A DNA stretch of 64,000 bases from an uncultured Flavihumibacter sp. (lineage in GTDB: Bacteria > Bacteroidota > Bacteroidia > Chitinophagales > Chitinophagaceae), in the NCBI GenBank assembly GCA_902168105.1, contig CABHOY010000089.1, forward strand, positions 1 through 64,000. Direction: 5' to 3'. Position numbers and translations under genes: made by a program. This document shows positions 16,160 to 24,945 of the stretch, in pieces (position 1 is the first letter of the stretch; each line of letters opens with the position of its first letter). Below the pieces are notes generated by a model. It made no database searches. It was not told the DNA's origin and saw only the letters and a list, made by a program, of their open reading frames with translations.

Positions 16160-17428
16160 ATGGGAAGAAGGATTGCTTTCATCAGTGAGCATGCCTCTCC
16201 ATTGGCGGCCCTGGGAGGCGCAGATGCGGGCGGACAGAATGTCTATGTGGGAGAAGTAGCCAGGCAGCTGGCCGCGAAGGGATTCCAGATTGACATCTTT
16301 ACGAGAAGAGAAGAAAGGGAGCTGCCGGAAGTAGTAACCTTCAGCAACAATATCAGGATCATTCACGTGAATGCCGGACCACCGGAAGATATACCAAAAG
16401 AAACATTGCTGCAGTACATGCCTGCTTTCAAAGCAGATATGATACGGTTCATGGTACAGGAACAACTGTTTTATGAACTGATACATGCCAATTTCTTTAT
16501 GTCGGCATGGGTCGCGATGGAACTTAAAGCAATACTGGGAGTGCCTTTCGTAGTTACCTTTCACGCATTGGGCCATATCCGTCGTATTCACCAGGGTAGT
16601 AATGACCGCTTCCCGGAAGAACGGATCGCTATTGAGGAACAGGCAGTGAAAGAAGCAAGCCTGATCATTGCCGAATGTCCGCAGGACAGGGAAGATCTCA
16701 TGAAGTACTATCATGCACCTGCTGAAAAGATCACTATCATTCCGTGTGGGGTTAATACGGAGGAGCTGTATCCTTTGAACAAGTCAATGGCCCGCTCTTT
16801 ACTGGGATTGCCTTATAATGAAAGAATACTGTTACAGCTGGGACGTATGGTGCCAAGGAAGGGTGTGGACAATGTAATAGCCGCATTAGCCAAAGTGAAG
16901 AACGGTGATACCAAAGTAAGGCTGCTCATTGTGGGTGGAGATGCCGATACGGCGGCCGAACTGGCGCGATTGCAACAACTGGCCCGCGAATTAAAGGTTG
17001 GCGATAAAGTGTATTTCGCCGGTCAAAAGTCAAGGCAGGAATTGAAATATTATTATGCTGCAGCTGATCTTTTTATTACTACTCCCTGGTATGAACCTTT
17101 TGGCATCACGCCATTAGAGGCCATGGCATGTGGCACGCCGGTGATAGGTAGCAATGTGGGAGGAATTAAGTTCAGTGTAGCAGACGGACAAACAGGCGCA
17201 TTGGTGCCTCCTAAAGATCCAGACGCGCTCGCCCGTAAGATCACTGCATTATTCCGCTCACCGGGAGTATTACGGGAAATGAGTAACAACGCGATCAGAA
17301 GAGTGAATAAGCTATTCACATGGGAGCTTGTTGCGAGAGATATGCAGGCCGCATATGAACGTATTATCGGGAGTAATGTTATCGCCCGTCCCACAGACTT
17401 TGAAACAGCGCAAAGTATTTCCTTATGA
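16160..17428 (+). CDS. Glycosyltransferase family 4 (sucrose-phosphate-synthase-like)
   Basis: 422 aa. The N-terminus (SEHASPLAALGGADAGGQNV) is the glycine-rich donor-side loop of the sucrose synthase/SPS/MshA branch of GT4. The C-terminal half has LGRMVPRKGVDNVIAAL and TPWYEPFGITPLEAMACGTP (E-x7-E). The stop codon overlaps the start of the GmhB-like gene by 4 bp, so translation is coupled. Confidence 0.9.
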   Translation: MGRRIAFISEHASPLAALGGADAGGQNVYVGEVARQLAAKGFQIDIFTRREERELPEVVTFSNNIRIIHVNAGPPEDIPKETLLQYMPAFKADMIRFMVQEQLFYELIHANFFMSAWVAMELKAILGVPFVVTFHALGHIRRIHQGSNDRFPEERIAIEEQAVKEASLIIAECPQDREDLMKYYHAPAEKITIIPCGVNTEELYPLNKSMARSLLGLPYNERILLQLGRMVPRKGVDNVIAALAKVKNGDTKVRLLIVGGDADTAAELARLQQLARELKVGDKVYFAGQKSRQELKYYYAAADLFITTPWYEPFGITPLEAMACGTPVIGSNVGGIKFSVADGQTGALVPPKDPDALARKITALFRSPGVLREMSNNAIRRVNKLFTWELVARDMQAAYERIIGSNVIARPTDFETAQSISL

Positions 17429-18024
17429 AAAAGGCAGTATTCATAGACAAGGATGGAACATTGATCACTAACGTGCCTTATAATGCAGATCCGGACAAGA
17501 TCGTACTGGAATATGGTGCTGTAGAAGCATTACGCCTGCTGCAGGAAGAAGGGTATTCACTGATCGTTGTGTCCAATCAGGCTGGTATTGCGCATGGTTA
17601 TTTCAAAGAAGACGAAATGGAACCGGTTAGTGCGAGAGTAAGGGAATTACTGCATGAAGCAGATATTTCATTGGACGGTTTTTATTACTGTCCACATCAT
17701 CCTGCGGGAAAAATAGTACAGTACGCGGTCAGCTGTGGATGCCGGAAACCATTGCCCGGTATGATACTGCAGGCTGCCGCAGAACTGAATGTATATCTCC
17801 CAGGGTCATGGATGATAGGTGATATTTTGAATGATGTCGAAGCGGGAAACCGTGCCGGCTGCAAGTCAATATTGCTGAATAACGGAAATGAAACCGTCTG
17901 GGAAATGAATACGCTGAATAAACCTGTATATATAGCGGAAAACCTGCCGGAGGCTGCCCGGCATATTCTAAATCATTCAACGGAAAATCTGAAACATGGA
18001 GCTTATATATCAAACGTTGATTAA
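17425..18024 (+). CDS. gmhB: GmhB-like D,D-heptose 1,7-bisphosphate phosphatase
   Basis: 199 aa HAD-superfamily phosphatase. The nucleophile motif is FIDKDGTLI, motif II is VVSNQAGIAHGYF, and the GmhB-type zinc loop has CPHHPAG and SCGCRKP. Lys/Asp motifs follow in WMIGDILNDVEAG. It would remove the C7 phosphate in ADP-heptose synthesis. The adjacent HldE gene supplies the flanking steps. GmhA (isomerase) and HldD (epimerase) genes are not in this window. Confidence 0.88.
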   Translation: MKKAVFIDKDGTLITNVPYNADPDKIVLEYGAVEALRLLQEEGYSLIVVSNQAGIAHGYFKEDEMEPVSARVRELLHEADISLDGFYYCPHHPAGKIVQYAVSCGCRKPLPGMILQAAAELNVYLPGSWMIGDILNDVEAGNRAGCKSILLNNGNETVWEMNTLNKPVYIAENLPEAARHILNHSTENLKHGAYISNVD

Positions 18025-19480
18025 GACCTTTATGCAGCCTGCTGTACTGGTGTTGGGCGATCTGATGATCGACACTTACCTGCGGGGCGCCAGTACACGA
18101 TTATCGCCGGAAGCGCCGGTGCCCGTGGTAGATATCAGTTCACATACCTCCATGCTCGGAGGAGGAGCCAATACCGCTGTTAACCTGCGTCAGCTGGGCG
18201 CAACAGTAACTTTTGTCAGCCTGGTAGGAAATGACTATGGAGCAGAACTGGCCAGCGACCTGTTGAAGAAGGAAGGTATCAGGGACGAGGTGGTACGCTG
18301 TGAACGCCGGACAACAATGATAAAAACACGTGTGATAGCCGGACAACAACTGCTGACCAGGTACGATGAAGGTACGGAGGTACCACTGGACGAATATTGT
18401 GAAGCGCAATTCATAGCAGTACTGGAAAGGGAGTTCCCGCTGCACGATGCGATCGTGATCGCCGACTATAATAAGGGTGTGATGACGCCGCGTATCATTG
18501 CCGCGTTGCAACGGTTAAATGAACAGCACAGGAAGTTCATTGCTGTAGATGCGAAAAAGCTGCAACAGTATAAAAGTTTACAGCCAGCACTTGCGAAACC
18601 TAATTATAAAGAGATGATGGCAATGCTGGAACTGCCGGAACAGCAATGTTCTAAAGCCCAACAGCTGGAAGAAATGGGGCAGGCAGTATACGCCATTACG
18701 GGGGCCGCTATCACAGCCGTAACATTGGATGAGGAAGGAGCGCTCATCTTCGGGGAAGATAAATTGCTTTGCCATGTTGGAGCACGTCCTGTCAATAACC
18801 GGGACGTATCCGGTGCCGGCGATACTTACATGAGCGCCTTTACACTGGCCAGTCTGGCAGGTGCAAGTGCACCGGCTGCCGCTGAAATAGCAGGCGTTGC
18901 AGCGTCGGTAGCTATCGGGAAAAGCAATACCGCTTACTGCAAACAGTCAGAGTTGATCGCTTACTTTTCTATGAAGGACAAATACATCCCTGACCAGGAA
19001 GAACTGGAAGCGCTTTGTGAAATGTATAAAGCGCAGGGTAAAAAGATCGTGTTCACCAATGGGTGTTTCGATATCCTGCACAGTGGGCATGTCAGTTACC
19101 TGGAAAGGGCGGCATCCCTCGGTGATATACTCATTGTGGGTGTCAATACAGATGAGAGTATCAAACGTTTAAAAGGAGAGGACCGGCCTATCAACAGCCT
19201 GAACGACCGTGTGCAGGTATTAGCAGGACTTGGCGCTGTCGGACACGTTATTTCATTCGGCAACGAGATGGACGATACACCGGAGTCACTGATCCGTATC
19301 GTCAGGCCCTCCATTTTTGCGAAAGGTGGCGACTATAGCAGGGAGTCCCTGCCGGAAGCAGCAGCAGTAGAAGAATTTGGAGGAGAAGTGGTATTGTTAC
19401 CACTCGTACCTGACCGTTCAACTACGCTGATCATTAAACGTATTTACACAACACCTGCTTTAAAAGTAGCGGAGGCATAA
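17996..19480 (+). CDS. hldE: HldE bifunctional heptose-7-P kinase / heptose-1-P adenylyltransferase
   Basis: 494 aa. The N-terminal PfkB-type kinase (about 15-320) has RLSPEAPVPVVD, GGGANTAVNL and the GAGDTYMSAF anion hole. The C-terminal nucleotidyltransferase (about 355-490) has FTNGCFDILHSGHVSYL. Both halves are complete, so both steps of ADP-heptose formation are predicted. The start at 17996 overlaps gmhB by 29 bp; an ATG at 18032 would leave an 7-bp gap and is a reasonable alternative. The last codon overlaps the next gene by 1 bp. Confidence 0.92.
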   Translation: MELIYQTLIKTFMQPAVLVLGDLMIDTYLRGASTRLSPEAPVPVVDISSHTSMLGGGANTAVNLRQLGATVTFVSLVGNDYGAELASDLLKKEGIRDEVVRCERRTTMIKTRVIAGQQLLTRYDEGTEVPLDEYCEAQFIAVLEREFPLHDAIVIADYNKGVMTPRIIAALQRLNEQHRKFIAVDAKKLQQYKSLQPALAKPNYKEMMAMLELPEQQCSKAQQLEEMGQAVYAITGAAITAVTLDEEGALIFGEDKLLCHVGARPVNNRDVSGAGDTYMSAFTLASLAGASAPAAAEIAGVAASVAIGKSNTAYCKQSELIAYFSMKDKYIPDQEELEALCEMYKAQGKKIVFTNGCFDILHSGHVSYLERAASLGDILIVGVNTDESIKRLKGEDRPINSLNDRVQVLAGLGAVGHVISFGNEMDDTPESLIRIVRPSIFAKGGDYSRESLPEAAAVEEFGGEVVLLPLVPDRSTTLIIKRIYTTPALKVAEA

Positions 19481-20598
19481 TGGAAAATGAATGGAAGGAT
19501 TGCCGTCATATATTGTGTATACGGCCGGATAACATAGGCGACCTGTTAATGAGCACACCCGCGATCAGGGCCTTAAAGCAAACATTTAACTGTCATATTA
19601 CCGTACTCGTTTCATCGTTAGGGGCGGCGGCGGTGCCGCAAATACCGGAAATTGACGACGCTGTTGTATTTGACGTACCGTGGGTACAAACAAACGGAAC
19701 ACCCGATGCGCAAGAGTTTAGCCAACTTGCGGAACGCCTGAAAAGTTACAAGTTTGACGCAGCTGTTATCTTCACTGTATATAGTCAGAACCCTATGCCT
19801 TCCATCATGCTGGCATACCTGGCGGAAATACCATTGAGACTTGCTTATTGCCGGGAGAATCCTTATCAGTTACTAACCCATTGGGTGCCTGACGAAGAAC
19901 CCTATACTTTCATCAGGCATCAGGTGATACGTGATCTTGAACTGGTTGCACACGTAGGCGCTATTACGAGAGATCTTCATCTGAGTATTCAGACAAGTGT
20001 AACATTGTGGCCGGACGTAAGAGAAAAACTGTCGCAGCTGGGAATAGATCCGCAGAAACCATGGATCATATTACATCCGGAAGTCTCTGAGGAAAAACGG
20101 AAGTATCCTATGGAGGATTGGATCAGTGCAGGCAGGAACATAATTGCGGCAACAGGCTGTCAGCTGCTCATCACAGGTAAGAACAATATAGGCGAAGCTC
20201 AAAAAATAGTGAAAGGAATCGGTAGTTGTGCGTTTTCTGGTGCGGGATTGTTCAACCTGGAAGAACTGATCGTTCTGATAAAACATGCTCCCTTGTTACT
20301 TTCCGTTAATACCGGCACTATCCATATTGCTTCGGCAGTGCAAACGCCTGTGCTGGTATTATACGCGTTAACGAATCCACAGCATACTCCATGGCGTGTT
20401 GCCAGTATGGTTTTATACTTCGATGTTCCTGCCTCTTTGCAAAGCAGGAACGAAGTAGTGAAATATGTATACAGGTCTTTTTCTACGGAAGATCTGCCAC
20501 GGGCTACGCCTGATAATATAGTTGACGTGACCAGGGCCCTGCTTGAACTGACAGCAACATCTTCAGGTAGCTTGGAGGAGCCGCATACCTTGTCTTAA
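19480..20598 (+). CDS. Glycosyltransferase family 9 (heptosyltransferase-like)
   Basis: 372 aa. The N-terminus ILCIRPDNIGDLLMSTPAIR is the GT9 signature. The C-terminal half has WIILHPEVSEEKRKYP and LLLSVNTGTIHIASAVQTPV, the ADP-heptose-binding region. Last gene of the rightward operon. Its 3' end overlaps the end of the convergent GT9 gene by 36 bp. Probably adds heptose to a surface glycan at the inner membrane face. Confidence 0.9.
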   Translation: MENEWKDCRHILCIRPDNIGDLLMSTPAIRALKQTFNCHITVLVSSLGAAAVPQIPEIDDAVVFDVPWVQTNGTPDAQEFSQLAERLKSYKFDAAVIFTVYSQNPMPSIMLAYLAEIPLRLAYCRENPYQLLTHWVPDEEPYTFIRHQVIRDLELVAHVGAITRDLHLSIQTSVTLWPDVREKLSQLGIDPQKPWIILHPEVSEEKRKYPMEDWISAGRNIIAATGCQLLITGKNNIGEAQKIVKGIGSCAFSGAGLFNLEELIVLIKHAPLLLSVNTGTIHIASAVQTPVLVLYALTNPQHTPWRVASMVLYFDVPASLQSRNEVVKYVYRSFSTEDLPRATPDNIVDVTRALLELTATSSGSLEEPHTLS

Positions 20599-21546
20599 TA
20601 CGATCTCATAATCGGGTTCAGTCGTCCAGTCAATTGTATAATGTAATTGTTTGTTCAGTGGCGCCCAACGCGTAGGTTCTCCATCCATACTGATGATCAC
20701 ACTGGGAGTTTCAAATGCTGCCGCCATATGTGACACGCCGGTACAATTAGATAAAAGTGCACGGGCATTTTTGATCAGTACTCCCAGACTGCCTAGTGTA
20801 GTCAGACCGGCTGTATTGATCGATGTATGTTTCATAAGTCCAGCTACTGTTTCCGCAAGGGGACGTTCATCTTTAGTGCCTGTCAGTACTATTTTCCACC
20901 CCTTCTCCGCAAATTCATCTGCCATAGCCGCAAACATATGCGGCGGCCATTGGCGCCAGCTTCCTCTCGATCCCGGATGTACACACAGGTACTCCTGTGC
21001 TTCCAGCGGCAGGTCCAGTGTATTAAAATCGTCCATGTCTTTTGCTGTAATAGGAAACTCCAGGTGTGAGCCCTGTCGGGGAATATTCAGGTATTCCATT
21101 AACAGAAGATGTCGTTCTATTTCCGATACATCCTCAGGGTATTCGAGAAAAAGGCCGGCATCCGGGCAACCGTCTTCCTGTCGCCAGTAACCGGCCGTAT
21201 ATCGTCCACCCATTAACGCGATCATGGGGTTCACGATAGAACCATTACCCTGCATCTGCAATACCAGGTCAAATTGTTGTTCCTGCATAGCCGCCAGAAA
21301 TGGCGGGAACTGTGAAGGTACCACCAGTTGCTCCGGCAAGCCGGGATAACCGGGGAAATGTACGAACGCATCCAGGTGTCTGGAGAAGCGCTCCACGAAA
21401 GACGCCGCCCAGGGCAATCCCAGCAGGGTGATATGCGCTTCCGGAAATGCAGTACGTAATGCCCGCAATGCCGGCACCGTACATAACATATCTCCTAATT
21501 GTAGCGCGCGGAAGACCGCAATTTTACGAATTGATTCATGCATCAT
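20563..21546 (-). CDS. Glycosyltransferase family 9 (heptosyltransferase-like)
   Basis: 327 aa. GT9 features: KIAVFRALQLGDMLCTVPAL at the N-terminus, LCVHPGSRGSWRQWPPHMFA mid-protein and ALLSNCTGVSHMAAAFETPS near the C-terminus. The start ATG directly abuts the TAA of the upstream GT2 gene (zero spacing), so translation is coupled. Convergent to the other GT9 gene. A second Met directly follows the first. Confidence 0.9.
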   Translation of the reverse strand: MMHESIRKIAVFRALQLGDMLCTVPALRALRTAFPEAHITLLGLPWAASFVERFSRHLDAFVHFPGYPGLPEQLVVPSQFPPFLAAMQEQQFDLVLQMQGNGSIVNPMIALMGGRYTAGYWRQEDGCPDAGLFLEYPEDVSEIERHLLLMEYLNIPRQGSHLEFPITAKDMDDFNTLDLPLEAQEYLCVHPGSRGSWRQWPPHMFAAMADEFAEKGWKIVLTGTKDERPLAETVAGLMKHTSINTAGLTTLGSLGVLIKNARALLSNCTGVSHMAAAFETPSVIISMDGEPTRWAPLNKQLHYTIDWTTEPDYEIVLRQGMRLLQAT

Positions 21547-22518
21547 TTACAGGTAAAGTACTTTATAGCGCCATGCCCCGTACAAACTCCAGTAAGTGGC
21601 TGCAAAAGGTATGGCTGCTGATGTAACGATCATTTCAAACACATGTGAAGTGGTATGCGACCTATGTTTTAACCGCCTTCCCGCAAACAAACCGATCATC
21701 AATAACCATGCGCCAAATAACACAGTGGATATTGTGTATGCTTCATTCAGCGCGAAAATGACACCCAGTATGAAACAGCAGATCATGAGATAATAATTCC
21801 AGGTAGGTTTGGATTGGATCTTTTCCCTGTAAAGCCTGGGGAACTTCTTATACAGCAGTGCATTGAAAATGTTTTTCCGTTGTTCCCGGATACTGACACC
21901 CCAGCCGGCCTTACGTACAGGATGCAGCACGATAGCGTTTTTAAGATGGTAAATAGGAATATGCTGCTGTAACAGTCTAAACTCAAGATCACTGTCTTCC
22001 CGCCACGCAGCTTCAAAAGATTCATCAAAACCGTTCACCTGCTCCAGTGCCGCTCTCGTACAGGCACAGTTGGCGGTGACGAATTCTGCTTTTTCCAGTT
22101 GAGCCGTATTCCATTCGTAGTCGGTCGGGCGTCCTTTTAAAGGAACAATAACTTGTCCGGTAAAGACAATAGCAGGTTCCCCCTTCCATGCATGCCAGAT
22201 GGATTGCAGCCAGTACGGGTCAGGTATGGTATCATCGTCCGTAAACGCGATCATGGGGGCGTCAGAAGCACGCCAGCCGGCATTCCTGGCTGCCGCCGGA
22301 CCTTTCCTTTTTGGCAGGGCGAGATATCTTACGTCTATCAGGCCTGCATATTTCCAGCTGCAAGCCAGTTGACAGGTATATTTGTCCGGCCCGTCACTGA
22401 CCACGATCACCTCAAATGCGCTCTTGTCAAACTCCTGGTCTTCCAGTGCTCTCAAACAACGGGACAATAGCTCCGGGCGCTGATAAGAGGGAATAACCAC
22501 TGTGATTTTTTTCTCCAT
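21547..22518 (-). CDS. Glycosyltransferase family 2 with C-terminal membrane segments
   Basis: 323 aa. GT-A fold: VVIPSYQRPELLSRCL, the DxD-type motif in MIAFTDDDTIPDPYW, and AAWREDSDLEFRLLQ (acceptor ED motif). Two or three hydrophobic segments near the C-terminus (about 240-315) anchor it in the inner membrane. It sits 7 bp after the carbamoyltransferase gene in the same leftward operon. Confidence 0.9.
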   Translation of the reverse strand: MEKKITVVIPSYQRPELLSRCLRALEDQEFDKSAFEVIVVSDGPDKYTCQLACSWKYAGLIDVRYLALPKRKGPAAARNAGWRASDAPMIAFTDDDTIPDPYWLQSIWHAWKGEPAIVFTGQVIVPLKGRPTDYEWNTAQLEKAEFVTANCACTRAALEQVNGFDESFEAAWREDSDLEFRLLQQHIPIYHLKNAIVLHPVRKAGWGVSIREQRKNIFNALLYKKFPRLYREKIQSKPTWNYYLMICCFILGVIFALNEAYTISTVLFGAWLLMIGLFAGRRLKHRSHTTSHVFEMIVTSAAIPFAATYWSLYGAWRYKVLYL

Positions 22519-22525
22519 AAGCTGG

Positions 22526-24244
22526 TTATTTTTGTATGAGGAAAGAACCTATTACCAAAGCATCAAACGGCGATGACCAGAAGCATTCAACAGCATCGCG
22601 CGGTGTACAAACAATGGGTTTGCCGAGCGTATTGAATGATGTATTGATCAGCACCGGCACGCCTGTTTTTTCATAGAATGCGTGCAACAGGTCATAGTAC
22701 CTGCTATGCTGGCTCCTGTTGATAGTCTGTATACGCGCAGTGCCATCCACATGTGTAACTGCCGGTATCTTGTCTTTTTTATCGGGCTTAACATCGTATA
22801 CGAAAAGCATGAAAGGAGAGAAGTGTGCACCTTCAAACCATTCGGGGGCTACTTCTTCTAATACTACCGGCGCTACGGGGCGGAAGTCTTCCCTGTCTTT
22901 CACCTCATTGAGGCGTGCCTGCATATCGGCAGAGATAGGCGAAGCAAGGATAGAACGGCTGCCTAAAGCACGTGGGCCAAATTCCATCCTTCCCTGGTAC
23001 CAACCGATGATCTTGTCCTGTGCCAGCAATTCAGCCGTTTCTACTGCTACGTTTTCCATTTGACGATAAGACGTTTTTGTCCAGTCGAGGAATGTTTTGA
23101 TCTCTTCGTCATTATACTCGGGACCCCAGTAAGCATGGTCCATCTGAAAGGCCTTTTCCTGGCTGTTACGAAGGGTGGCGTCAGTCCACAGTGCGGCACC
23201 CAGTGCCGTGCCCGCATCGCCTGATGCGGGTTGTACCCATATGTTTTTGAAGATACCGGCATCCCTGATACGGGCATTCAGTACACAGTTGAGTGCAACA
23301 CCTCCGGCAAAACAGAGATTGTCAGCGCCCGTCCTTTTTTGCAGCCACTCGCTGATCTGCAGGACGGACTCCTGTAATACGGCTTGTAAGGAATGCGCTA
23401 TATTAAAGTGATGCGCCGTGAATTCATCCCCTTTCTTCCTGGCAGGCCCCAGCAGCTCCGTCATCTGTTCGTCGTTTATGGAATACTCGCCATTGTCAGA
23501 CAGGCTGATTATGAATCTGAAGGCATTGACAAATTCAGGTTTACCGTAAGATGCCAGCGCCATTACTTTGTACTCGTCGGAAGAATGGAGGAAGCCGAGG
23601 TGTGTTGTTACTTTCTCATATAACAGTCCCAGCGAATGGGGCATGTTCACCTGACTGATGCGGTCCAGGTTATTGCCTTTGCCCACACTGAATGTAGTGG
23701 TTGCTTTTTCGCCACGTCCATCCATCGTCATTACTGCCGCTTCATGAAAGGGAGACGGTAGGAACGCGCTGGCAGCATGACACAGATGATGTTCCACAAA
23801 ATGCCATTGGTCATTATGGAAGTTTGCGCCGTTGAAACGCTTTTGCAGGTGGTGAGGATAGCCATCGGTCAGCTGACCGGGAGCATTGACAATAGCAGAA
23901 AGAAACAGAGGGTCCCAGGGAGATACCCATTTCTCCGGTATAAATTGCGATGGTTGCCGTAATGGAATATCTATGAGACTCTTGTCTGCATCTTCTTCTG
24001 GTAAGAGGATAAACGGGTCGAATGAGTAAGAAATATGATCGACGTCGCCAAGGTGAATGTTGGCGCTTTTAAGACAATAATCAATTGCATGATATGGCAG
24101 TTCGTAAGCAGAAAAAGGAATGGGTCTTTTACCGTGTTTAACATGCGTGAAGCGCTCGTCTTCCGCCGCTGCTATAAGTTGACCGTCTTTTACAAGACAT
24201 GCTGCTGAGTCATGAAAAGCAGCATTAATACCGAGTGTGTACAT
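22526..24244 (-). CDS. NodU/CmcH-family O-carbamoyltransferase
   Basis: 572 aa, full length for the family. The N-terminal Kae1/HSP70-like half starts LGINAAFHDSAACLVKDG and has the metal-binding His pattern HHLCHAASAF. A LCFAGGVALNCVLNAR segment follows. The C-terminal half has GRMEFGPRALGSRSILA and VLINTSFN. These enzymes make carbamoyl-AMP from carbamoyl phosphate and ATP and transfer the carbamoyl group to a hydroxyl. In this operon a sugar hydroxyl, perhaps on heptose, is the likely acceptor (inference). Confidence 0.93.
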   Translation of the reverse strand: MYTLGINAAFHDSAACLVKDGQLIAAAEDERFTHVKHGKRPIPFSAYELPYHAIDYCLKSANIHLGDVDHISYSFDPFILLPEEDADKSLIDIPLRQPSQFIPEKWVSPWDPLFLSAIVNAPGQLTDGYPHHLQKRFNGANFHNDQWHFVEHHLCHAASAFLPSPFHEAAVMTMDGRGEKATTTFSVGKGNNLDRISQVNMPHSLGLLYEKVTTHLGFLHSSDEYKVMALASYGKPEFVNAFRFIISLSDNGEYSINDEQMTELLGPARKKGDEFTAHHFNIAHSLQAVLQESVLQISEWLQKRTGADNLCFAGGVALNCVLNARIRDAGIFKNIWVQPASGDAGTALGAALWTDATLRNSQEKAFQMDHAYWGPEYNDEEIKTFLDWTKTSYRQMENVAVETAELLAQDKIIGWYQGRMEFGPRALGSRSILASPISADMQARLNEVKDREDFRPVAPVVLEEVAPEWFEGAHFSPFMLFVYDVKPDKKDKIPAVTHVDGTARIQTINRSQHSRYYDLLHAFYEKTGVPVLINTSFNTLGKPIVCTPRDAVECFWSSPFDALVIGSFLIQK

Positions 24245-24287
24245 AACAGAATGGATTTTTCAATATACAAAGGTGATATGGTCCAGT

Positions 24288-24327
24288 AAACAGGGCAATA
24301 AACGAACCGTTCGTTATTGCCCTGTTT
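24288..24327. terminator. Strong hairpin between the acidic-protein and carbamoyltransferase genes
   Basis: AAACAGGGCAATAA and TTATTGCCCTGTTT form a perfect 14-bp stem. The loop region itself adds CGAAC/GTTCG pairing with one bulged A. It lies 26 bp downstream of the leftward acidic-protein gene and 43 bp before the carbamoyltransferase start. It may end the first transcript or attenuate readthrough into the glycan operon. There is no long T tract on the minus strand. Confidence 0.65.
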
Positions 24328-24353
24328 GTCGCAGCGTTAATAAGTCACACTAC

Positions 24354-24605
24354 TTAAGAGTTTTCTTTGGAAGGGTCCCACTGAACGTCGTCTGCTTCAT
24401 CTTCTGAAAGGTCATTTTCTTCAAGATCTTCTTCATCCAGCTCTGGCGTGTCATCTGATTCGTCCTCTTCCTCTTCGTCTCCTTCCAGATCAGCATCATT
24501 GTCTACATCATTTATTTCGTCAGTATTTTCCTGGTCTTCAGCCAGCCGTGCATTCAATGGATCTTTTTCATCAGACGGCTGCTGTTTGGTGTTTGACTTT
24601 TGCAT
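24354..24605 (-). CDS. Small Asp/Glu-rich hypothetical protein
   Basis: 83 aa from the ATG at 24605. The frame can be extended to 24662, but those residues are hydrophobic and unlike the rest. It starts MQKSNTKQQPSDEKDPLNAR; about half of the remaining residues are Asp/Glu, with no Cys and one Trp near the end. Probably disordered and cytoplasmic. It is like the larger acidic protein at 9787-10371 in character. Function unknown. Confidence 0.65.
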   Translation of the reverse strand: MQKSNTKQQPSDEKDPLNARLAEDQENTDEINDVDNDADLEGDEEEEDESDDTPELDEEDLEENDLSEDEADDVQWDPSKENS

Positions 24606-24945
24606 GTGGAATAGTTTTGTGAAGTAATAAATTACAAACGATGGTACAGGGAATGTGTCCAAAGATTACGCCACTATGTATGTTCACCGGGAACAGATTT
24701 ATGGCACAAACAAAAGGGAAAGCTTATCTACACACGTATGTAAAATGAGAAACAGTTAATCTACTGCGCTTTCACATACCTTCGGTACGTGCTAATAAAA
24801 AAAATAGTAAGACAATCGTTCCGACGGGGCAAAAATTACGTATTCATATATAGTGCGGTTTCTCATTTCAGGAAAATAACGTACACTTGTTGCAACATAT
24901 AGTTTGATCTTGAACGTTCAGATGCAGAAAATCAATTAGTTAAAA
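24606..24945 (+). promoter_or_regulatory. Upstream region of the type III PKS operon
   Basis: 340 bp without a supported gene. ATATAGTTTG (about 24899-24908) resembles a -7 element with one spacing error relative to TAnnTTTG, roughly 38 bp before the operon ATG. An 11-bp inverted repeat (AAATGAGAAAC / GTTTCTCATTT) lies around 24742-24752 and 24858-24868. The region is AT-rich. Promoter placement is tentative. Confidence 0.35.
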
